NCBI GenBank assembly: GCA_964400885.1
Contig: CAYNWH010000003.1
Coordinates: 1 to 64,000, forward strand
Reading direction: 5' to 3'
DNA length: 64,000 bases
DNA from: CAYNWH01 sp964400885
Lineage (GTDB): Bacteria; Patescibacteriota; Patescibacteriia; CAIXNZ01
The notes under the pieces are model-generated. The model saw only the letters and a program-made list of their open reading frames with translations, did no database searches and was not told the DNA's origin. The position numbers and the translations under genes were made by a program. Positions 58,602 through 64,000 of the stretch are shown in pieces (the first letter of the stretch is position 1; every line of letters starts with the position of its first letter).

Positions 58602-59246
58602 ATGTATCAAAATAAAACTTGGCAGAACCTATTAGAAAGATACTTAAAAAAAGATTGGATAGATAAGCCAAATATTTTTGCAAAAACTGCAATTAAATAT
58701 TTCCCTAAACAAGGCAAGCTTCTTGATTTAGCGTCAGGAGTTGGTCAGGATAGTGTTTTTTTTGCTCAAAAAGGTTATTCGGTTATTTCATCTGATAACT
58801 CTGATTATGGTTTAAAGTTATCGCAACAAAGAGCTAAAGATAATAATGTAATCATATCTTCTAAAAAAGCTGATTTATCAAAAAAATTACCTTTCAAAGA
58901 TAATACATTTGATATTGTATATTGTCATTTAGGATTGCATTACTTTGATGACAAAACAACAAAAAAAATATTTAAAGAAATTCATAGAATATTGAAACCG
59001 CAAGGTATTTTCGCCTCATTATTTAATTCTGTTGATGACCCTGAAATTGATAATCCAAAATTTAAGGAAATTGATAAAAATTATTATCTTGAAACCACAA
59101 CGGGTTTATATAAGAGATATTTTTCAGTAAATTATTTGAAGGATGTAATAAAAGGGTTATTTGAACCGATAATTGAAGATAATAAAGGTGAAACTTACAA
59201 GGATGAGATTAAAACTCTAATGAGATTTATTGGCAAAAAGATTTAA
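58602..59246 (+). CDS. Class I SAM-dependent methyltransferase
   Basis: The 214-residue protein has motif I LLDLASGVGQDSVFFAQKG (~38-56), an acidic SSDNS after strand 2, the ADLSKKLPFKDNTFDIVYCH motif II/III region and FKEIHRILKPQGIFASLFNS. It resembles the Methyltransf_11/25 group, including tellurite-resistance TehB-like or ubiquinone-like enzymes; the substrate is not readable. It has an extended -10 promoter and is followed by the first of two 80-bp repeats. Confidence 0.85.
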   Translation: MYQNKTWQNLLERYLKKDWIDKPNIFAKTAIKYFPKQGKLLDLASGVGQDSVFFAQKGYSVISSDNSDYGLKLSQQRAKDNNVIISSKKADLSKKLPFKDNTFDIVYCHLGLHYFDDKTTKKIFKEIHRILKPQGIFASLFNSVDDPEIDNPKFKEIDKNYYLETTTGLYKRYFSVNYLKDVIKGLFEPIIEDNKGETYKDEIKTLMRFIGKKI

Positions 59247-59248
59247 CA

Positions 59249-59321
59249 AATAGTTCCAACATAGTCAATTAGCCCCCGAATTTTACAAAAAATCGCTAAA
59301 ATAGCGATTTTTGGGTATAAT
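59249..59321 (+). repeat. 80-bp intergenic repeat, copy 1 (terminator plus promoter)
   Basis: The core AATAGTTCCAACATAGTCAA…TAGCCC (59249-59275) is followed by a terminator hairpin AAAAATCGCT/AGCGATTTTT (59288-59312) and immediately by a -10 TATAAT (59316-59321). Confidence 0.7.
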
Positions 59322-59348
59322 GTGAATATAATTATTAACTACAAAATC

Positions 59349-59690
59349 ATGAAAAAAGGTAAAAATAAAATTATAATAATTATACTTCTTATAATCCTAG
59401 TACTGATAATAATTTCTGTAGGTTACTATCTTTATTATTTAAAAGTATATTTACCCAAAATTTACTTAATTGCAGACTGTAGCAATGCTCATAATCCACC
59501 AGATACACGGTCGTGTATATATTATAAAAATATTAATAATGAAAAATTATGCAATAAAGTTGGTGGTAGATGGGAGGATTTTCCTCAAGCAGCCAGTATT
59601 GCCCAAGGGAAAACTGGTAAAATTTGTATTGTAGAATTAAATGATAATCCGTTAAACCAACAAATCTTTGAGAGTGATACATATAATTGA
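59349..59690 (+). CDS. Small membrane-anchored protein, unknown function
   Basis: The 113-residue protein, read from ATG 59349, has a basic start and one long membrane helix (~7-31). An outer domain of ~80 residues contains four Cys (CSNAHNPPDTRSC, LCNKVGG, KICIVEL), which may form two disulfides. No family was recognised. A GTG at 59322 in the same frame is possible. It is flanked by the two 80-bp repeats. Confidence 0.65.
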   Translation: MKKGKNKIIIIILLIILVLIIISVGYYLYYLKVYLPKIYLIADCSNAHNPPDTRSCIYYKNINNEKLCNKVGGRWEDFPQAASIAQGKTGKICIVELNDNPLNQQIFESDTYN

Positions 59691-59718
59691 TGATATTAAA
59701 AAGTAATAACAATACTTA

Positions 59719-59802
59719 AATAGTTCCAACATAGTCAACTAGCCCTCAAAGCAATCAACAAGAAATCGCTTATCCAGCGATTTTTTGTTATATTATAAAT
59801 AT
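59719..59802 (+). repeat. 80-bp intergenic repeat, copy 2
   Basis: The same core (59719-59745, one change from copy 1), the hairpin AAATCGCT/AGCGATTT (59764-59784) and a TATATT -10 (59789-59794) 8 bases before ATG 59803. Confidence 0.7.
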
Positions 59803-60087
59803 ATGAATTTTAAGAGCAAAAAATATTGGTCAGGCAAGGTGACTAGAGAAAGCCATGCTTTGGCCTTGGCAGAAGGTATTTTTACCTGGTCAGATCCGAA
59901 AAAAATTGCTCAATCATTAAAAAAATCGGCTGAAGAAAGCTGGGCCAGAAAAGCCACTCCTTTTCAGTCAGCCATGTCCATGCTTAATTTTTACATTAAC
60001 CGCGCTGGAAAAAATCTAGAGCCTAAACAGAAAAAAATTTTAGAACAAGCTAAAATAGAATTGCGAGAATTATTTGGCCGAATATAG
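59803..60087 (+). CDS. DUF3175 family protein
   Basis: The 94-residue protein is read from ATG 59803. It matches the DUF3175 pattern: KYWSGKVTRESHALALAEGI, FTWSDPKKIAQSLKKSAEES and FQSAMSMLNFYINRAGKNL, ending in a helical LEQAKIELRELFGR. The family is widespread, small and soluble, with no known function. The -10 box lies so close to the ATG that a leaderless transcript is likely. Confidence 0.88.
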   Translation: MNFKSKKYWSGKVTRESHALALAEGIFTWSDPKKIAQSLKKSAEESWARKATPFQSAMSMLNFYINRAGKNLEPKQKKILEQAKIELRELFGRI

Positions 60088-60166
60088 TTTTAAATTTGAA
60101 TAACTGCAAGGCTTGATTTTTATTTTTACTTATGCTAAAGTGTGATAATTATGTTAAAATAAAACC

Positions 60167-61159
60167 ATGAAAATAAGACAACAATTTTATCTAGTATTAA
60201 TTATTTTAATTTTGCTGATCATTGCATCAGCCGGTTTTGTCTTTGCTAAAATTGAAAAAGATACTGATGCAGATACTCTTTCTGATTATGAGGAACAAAA
60301 TGTTTATACTACTGAAGAAAATAATCAAGATACTGATGCCGACACTTATCCTGATGCCACTGAAATTTATTATGGCTATTCCCCATTAGAAGGCAATAAT
60401 GCCAAATTAACTACGGTTCAACTGGACATACCCTATATCAATGAATCTCCTGACGGCAGCTGGACAGGTCCCTGGAAAAATGCCTGCGAAGAAGCCAGCA
60501 TTGCTATGATTGAAAATTTTTATTTAGGCAAAAAAGATGTCACAATCAAAGAAGCTATGAACTTCATGAGTGTGCTTTTTACCAAACAAAACCAGATCTG
60601 GGGTTCAAATGCTGATGCTGATGCTGCTCGCTCAACAAAATTGATAGATGAATATACTAATTATAATGCTGTTATAAAAGATAATCCCACAATTGAAGAA
60701 ATAAAAACAGAATTGCAGCGTAAACGACCAGTCATTATTCCTGTTTATGGCAAAACTTTAAAAAATTCTAATATTCCTTTTTTAGCTACTGGCTCTTATT
60801 ATCATATGATGATTATTATTGGTTATGATGATGAAACGCAGGAATTTATTACTAATGATACTGGAGATATAAAAACCGGAGCCAATCACCGCTATAAATA
60901 TGGAACAATAATGGACTCTTTACATGATTTTAATTTCGCAGAACATAAAGCCAATGGTCCGGCTAAAGCTATATTTACTTATCCTAAATTAGTTAAATTA
61001 ATTTCCAGCCCTAAAGTCTATTACCTCAAAGATAATACCAAGCAATGGATTGTTAATGAAAACACATTTAATGCTAAGGGATTTGACTGGGATGCGATCA
61101 ATATTGTTCAGCCTCAATGGCTGGTTAATTTCCAGACTGGAAATGATATAAAAATATAA
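60167..61159 (+). CDS. Secreted C39-like peptidase with calcium-type repeats
   Basis: The 330-residue protein has a signal/anchor (~6-27), two thrombospondin type 3-like DTDADTLSDYEE repeats (~31-75) that probably bind calcium, and a C39-like papain-fold domain (~84-275) with likely catalytic Cys 107 (KNACEEASIAM), His 213 (YYHMMIIIGYD) and Asp 231. Residues ~280-330 (SSPKVYYLKDNTKQW…NFQTGND) resemble one half of the two-repeat surface module. A TTAAAAT -10 eight bases before the ATG suggests leaderless transcription. Confidence 0.85.
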   Translation: MKIRQQFYLVLIILILLIIASAGFVFAKIEKDTDADTLSDYEEQNVYTTEENNQDTDADTYPDATEIYYGYSPLEGNNAKLTTVQLDIPYINESPDGSWTGPWKNACEEASIAMIENFYLGKKDVTIKEAMNFMSVLFTKQNQIWGSNADADAARSTKLIDEYTNYNAVIKDNPTIEEIKTELQRKRPVIIPVYGKTLKNSNIPFLATGSYYHMMIIIGYDDETQEFITNDTGDIKTGANHRYKYGTIMDSLHDFNFAEHKANGPAKAIFTYPKLVKLISSPKVYYLKDNTKQWIVNENTFNAKGFDWDAINIVQPQWLVNFQTGNDIKI

Positions 61160-61206
61160 TATTTAATACAAAAATATACTAAAATAAAATAATTGACTAT
61201 TTAAAA

Positions 61207-61234
61207 AGCAAGGTTCACAAACCTTGTCTTTTTT
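61207..61234 (+). terminator. Terminator after the C39-like gene
   Basis: CAAGGTT and AACCTTG (loop CACA) followed by TCTTTTTT. Confidence 0.82.
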
Positions 61235-61252
61235 ATAAAATAATTCAGATTT

Positions 61253-63793
61253 TTAAATTTCAAATTTTTTATAAATAAACTTTTTGACAAATTCTACTAT
61301 AGTAAAATAAACAAAAGCTAAAACAATAATAACTGCTGCCTGCCATAATTTCAAGACGCCAAAACCGAAATACGATCTTAAGCCAGTAAATAATATTAAT
61401 ACAATTAATACCGTAGTAATCAACGAAGCCCAAACAAGTGATTTACTGGGTTTGCTCTGCCAAAACCATCTTTTAGTACGAATGACAAAAATCAGCAAAA
61501 CTTCTGTTAAATAAGATTCCCAAAACCAGCCTGCCTGAAAAACAGCCATTTGAGCATGAAGTATCAAGATCAAAAAGCCAAAAGTGACATAATCAATGAC
61601 TGATGATAATAGGCCAAAATAATTCATGGCTTTTTTAATTTTTCCAATATCCCACTGCTTGGGTTTTTTTAAATATTCCTCATCAACTTCGTCGCCGGAA
61701 ATAGCCAGCATCGGAAAATCACTAAAAAAATTTAATAAGATAACTTGGACTGGCAGCATAGGAATAAAAGGCAAGAATAAAGCAGCGCCAGTGACAGTGA
61801 ACATGTTGCCATAATTAGAGCTAATAGTACAAAGAATATATTTTAAAGTATTGCCAAATGTTTTACGGCCTTCCTCAACTCCGCCGATCAAAACGTGCAA
61901 ACTTTTTTTTAGTAAAATAACATCAGCTGCTTCTTTGGCTACATCAACAGCCGTATCAACAGAAATACCCACATCAGCTGCGCGTAAAGCCGGTGCATCA
62001 TTAACGCCATCACCCAAGAATGCCACATTATGACCTGCCTGCTTTAAGGCTTTGACAATTCTTAATTTATGTTCTGGCGTGACTTTGGCAAAAACATCAA
62101 CGCCATAAACTACATGTCTTAATTTTTCATCGCTCATTTTATCTACTTCCTCACCTAGCAAAATCTTGGAGTATTCATGGCAAATTTCCTGGCATAATTT
62201 CTTAGCAGCCAACTCGTTATCACCGGTCAAAATCTTAATATTGACTCCCAAACTTTTAAAAATCTTAATTGATTCAGCGGCTGTTTTTTTAGGCGGATCA
62301 CTAAAAATAATCAACCCTAGCAAAGTTAAATCTTTTTCATCTGCGACTTTATATTCTGTTTGATTAGAAATTTTTTTATAAGCTACTAAAATAACCCGAT
62401 AACCTTCGTCAGCCAATTTTTCTAAGGTTTTTCTGACTTTGCCAAGATGATTTTGAATTTTTTCCTCACGATTATTTATCTCAATTTGAGAGCAAATAGC
62501 CAATACTTCTTCAACTGCACCTTTACAAATTAAAATCTTTTGTTTATCTTTTTCAGCAATAATGCTCATGCGGCGGCGGTAAAAATCAAAAGGTATACTG
62601 GCTAATGCTTTATAACCATTATTTTTTTTCAAATTCTCCTGTGCATATTTAAAAATTGCTTCATCCAAAGGGTTCGGAGCTAAATCATGTTTTAACGTAT
62701 AATGACTGCCCAAATTAGCATAATACAAAACATCCAAATTTTTCTTTTCATCAAAATCCAAATAATTTTCTAATATAATCTTGCCTTCAGTTAATGTACC
62801 TGTCTTATCAGTGCAAATCACATCAGCATTGCCTAAATTTTCAATTGCCATTAAACGTTTAACAATCACGTCTTTCTTTGCCATTTTACGTGCACCCCGT
62901 GAAAGATTTATAGTTATGATGATCGGCAATAATTCCGGAGAAATGCCCACTGCAATAGCCAAGGAAAAAAGCAAAGCTTCCAGCCAATTGCCTTTAAATA
63001 AAGCCAATATAAGAAAGACTAAAAAAGAAAACAGGATAATTATTCTAAACAAAAAATAGCCAAAGTCACTAATGCCTTTTTGAAAGGCTGAAGGCGGTTC
63101 CTGTTGTTCAAGTAATTTAGCTGTCTGGCCTAAAAAAGTTTGCTTGCCAATAGCCACTACAATGCCTTTGCCATTGCCCTGCACCACATGGCTGCCGCTA
63201 AAAACTAAATTAGCAGCTTCTAGCGGCTGCTGGCAGCCGCTTATAAAATCAGCTGTTTTCTCTGCCGGAAAAGATTCTCCGCTTAATATTGCCTGATTGA
63301 CAGCAAGATTATTAGTTTCGACTAAGCGTAAATCAGCTGGTATAATAGAGCTAATCTGCAATAAAACAACATCCCCCACGACCAATTCAGTAGCATTAAT
63401 ATGCTTGATTTTATTATCGCGAATAACAGCCGTTTTTAAAGCAACTTTATTTTTTAAAACTTCCAGCGTTTTTTCTGAACGGTATTCTTGGATAAAGGCC
63501 AAAATCGCTGATATAAGAATCATAGCAATAATAATCACTGCTGAAGTATATTCACCCAAAAAACCGGAAATTATAGTGGCTAAAAGCAAAATAATAATCA
63601 AAGGATTCTTGAATTGGTCTATAAAAATCGAAATAGCTGAACGTTTTTTTTGGCTAATTAATTGATTTTTGCCATACTTCACCTGTCTGTCTTTCGCTTC
63701 CTGAGAGCTTAAACCCTGAGGGCTTGTTTTAAGCACATTATACATTGCTTCTGGCTGAAAATCAGTATATTTGATTATGCTGTTATTGGACAT
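61253..63793 (-). CDS. MgtA/MgtB-type P-type ATPase
   Basis: The 846-residue protein is a complete P-type ATPase: actuator motif LSGESFPAEK (TGES equivalent), phosphorylation site CTDKTGTLTEG near residue 330, nucleotide domain with ILICKGAVEEVLAIC and ILTGDNELAA, hinge FLGDGVNDAPALRAADVGI, and ten membrane helices. The class 3B N terminus and C-terminal helices with FWESYLTEVLLIFVIRT match Mg2+ importers; H+ or Ca2+ transport by a relative cannot be excluded. Monocistronic. Confidence 0.9.
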   Translation of the reverse strand: MSNNSIIKYTDFQPEAMYNVLKTSPQGLSSQEAKDRQVKYGKNQLISQKKRSAISIFIDQFKNPLIIILLLATIISGFLGEYTSAVIIIAMILISAILAFIQEYRSEKTLEVLKNKVALKTAVIRDNKIKHINATELVVGDVVLLQISSIIPADLRLVETNNLAVNQAILSGESFPAEKTADFISGCQQPLEAANLVFSGSHVVQGNGKGIVVAIGKQTFLGQTAKLLEQQEPPSAFQKGISDFGYFLFRIIILFSFLVFLILALFKGNWLEALLFSLAIAVGISPELLPIIITINLSRGARKMAKKDVIVKRLMAIENLGNADVICTDKTGTLTEGKIILENYLDFDEKKNLDVLYYANLGSHYTLKHDLAPNPLDEAIFKYAQENLKKNNGYKALASIPFDFYRRRMSIIAEKDKQKILICKGAVEEVLAICSQIEINNREEKIQNHLGKVRKTLEKLADEGYRVILVAYKKISNQTEYKVADEKDLTLLGLIIFSDPPKKTAAESIKIFKSLGVNIKILTGDNELAAKKLCQEICHEYSKILLGEEVDKMSDEKLRHVVYGVDVFAKVTPEHKLRIVKALKQAGHNVAFLGDGVNDAPALRAADVGISVDTAVDVAKEAADVILLKKSLHVLIGGVEEGRKTFGNTLKYILCTISSNYGNMFTVTGAALFLPFIPMLPVQVILLNFFSDFPMLAISGDEVDEEYLKKPKQWDIGKIKKAMNYFGLLSSVIDYVTFGFLILILHAQMAVFQAGWFWESYLTEVLLIFVIRTKRWFWQSKPSKSLVWASLITTVLIVLILFTGLRSYFGFGVLKLWQAAVIIVLAFVYFTIVEFVKKFIYKKFEI

Positions 63794-63819
63794 TAAAATG
63801 TTTATTAATTATTATTATA

Positions 63820-63828
63820 ATTATAGCA
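63820..63828 (-). promoter_or_regulatory. Extended -10 promoter for the P-type ATPase gene
   Basis: Minus-strand TGCTATAAT with no good -35 at 17 bases; about 20-25 nt upstream of the ATG. Confidence 0.45.
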
Positions 63829-63864
63829 ATTTTAAGCCCTGTTAGACAGAGTTAAACTAATAAT

Positions 63865-63890
63865 AAAAAAACGGACCAGACATAAGGCCG
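63865..63890 (-). terminator. Terminator of the gene at the right edge
   Basis: Minus-strand CGGCC…GGTCCG stem with one bulged T followed by seven T residues, 22 bases past the stop at 63912. Confidence 0.6.
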
Positions 63891-63911
63891 CTTGCAAATA
63901 AATTAAAGGTC

Positions 63912-64000
63912 ACTAATAAGAAACAAAATTCTTATACTCTTCTAAAAAATCACTCAAACTCTTTTTTAGTTTATTCTTTTCTACATTATTCAATACTAAT
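63912..64000 (-). CDS. C-terminal fragment of an unidentified protein
   Basis: The minus-strand frame enters from the right edge and ends at TAG 63912-63914. The visible 28 residues (LVLNNVEKNKLKKSLSDFL… ending NFVSY) are helical and Lys-rich. A terminator follows. Too short to identify. Confidence 0.5.

Noticed and set aside
1..64000. CRISPR array or prophage
   Set aside because: No regularly spaced direct repeats with unique spacers, no cas genes, integrase or phage structural genes were seen.

Overview
The window looks like a chromosomal piece from a Candidatus Patescibacteria (CPR) type bacterium. The coding sequence is AT-rich and tightly packed, Shine-Dalgarno (SD) sites are weak or absent for most genes, and many small single-domain proteins occur. 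The gene mix is typical of these genomes: an S-layer-like giant protein with its own sigma factor, many glycosyltransferases, a TrmB-type regulator, a PEGA protein, a VIT protein, and an infC-rpmI-rplT cluster next to ssrA and smpB. This assignment rests on overall character, not on a marker-gene tree. One 100-N scaffold gap (44552-44651) is flanked by an exact 55-bp duplication and is an assembly artefact.

Layout. 1-5 kb: a truncated small membrane gene diverges from a TrmB-like regulator, followed by an EgtD-like methyltransferase and a GC-rich lipoprotein that stands out as foreign. 4.7-15 kb: C-terminal processing protease, murA, PEGA protein, dTDP-rhamnose genes (rmlA, rmlD, rmlB), VanZ, a radical SAM/SPASM protein and a VIT protein. 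15.4-20.9 kb: a nine-gene minus-strand operon (deoxyribosyltransferase-like, nitroreductase, ArfB, HIT, RdgB, RmlC-like, two small membrane proteins, GT-C glycosyltransferase). 21-29.7 kb: membrane protein, FecR/Fn3 protein and a sugar cluster (GT4, GT4, GT2, UXS-like epimerase, GtrA).

29.7-42.7 kb is the accessory and surface region. A subtilase, a secreted Ig-like protein and a 1212-residue S-layer-like protein share one ~127-residue two-repeat module. Two REP-associated tyrosine transposases (RAYTs) each sit directly upstream of one of these surface genes, surrounded and even invaded by REP palindromes. The S-layer gene has a ~400-nt leader full of hairpins and follows an ECF sigma factor and a DUF5667 membrane protein. 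43-54 kb: a polysaccharide operon (radical SAM, O-antigen-ligase-like, two GT4), a Wzz-like protein, a further GT4, a degenerate HtrA-like protein, membrane proteins and an AI-2E family transporter.

54.3-64 kb: a strong promoter driving a structured ~140-nt RNA of unknown family, then smpB, ssrA (tmRNA), infC, rpmI, rplT, a small orphan gene, a lipoprotein cyclophilin, a tRNA-like relic with an inserted palindrome, tRNA-Asp, three small genes separated by an 80-bp repeat, a C39-like peptidase and an MgtA-type P-type ATPase.

The most interesting signals are the RAYT/REP system with loop-loop complementary hairpins living inside transposase genes, its pairing with surface-protein genes, the shared surface module, the unassigned structured RNA beside smpB/ssrA, and the S-layer leader RNA. 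All functional statements come from reading motifs by eye; no searches were run.
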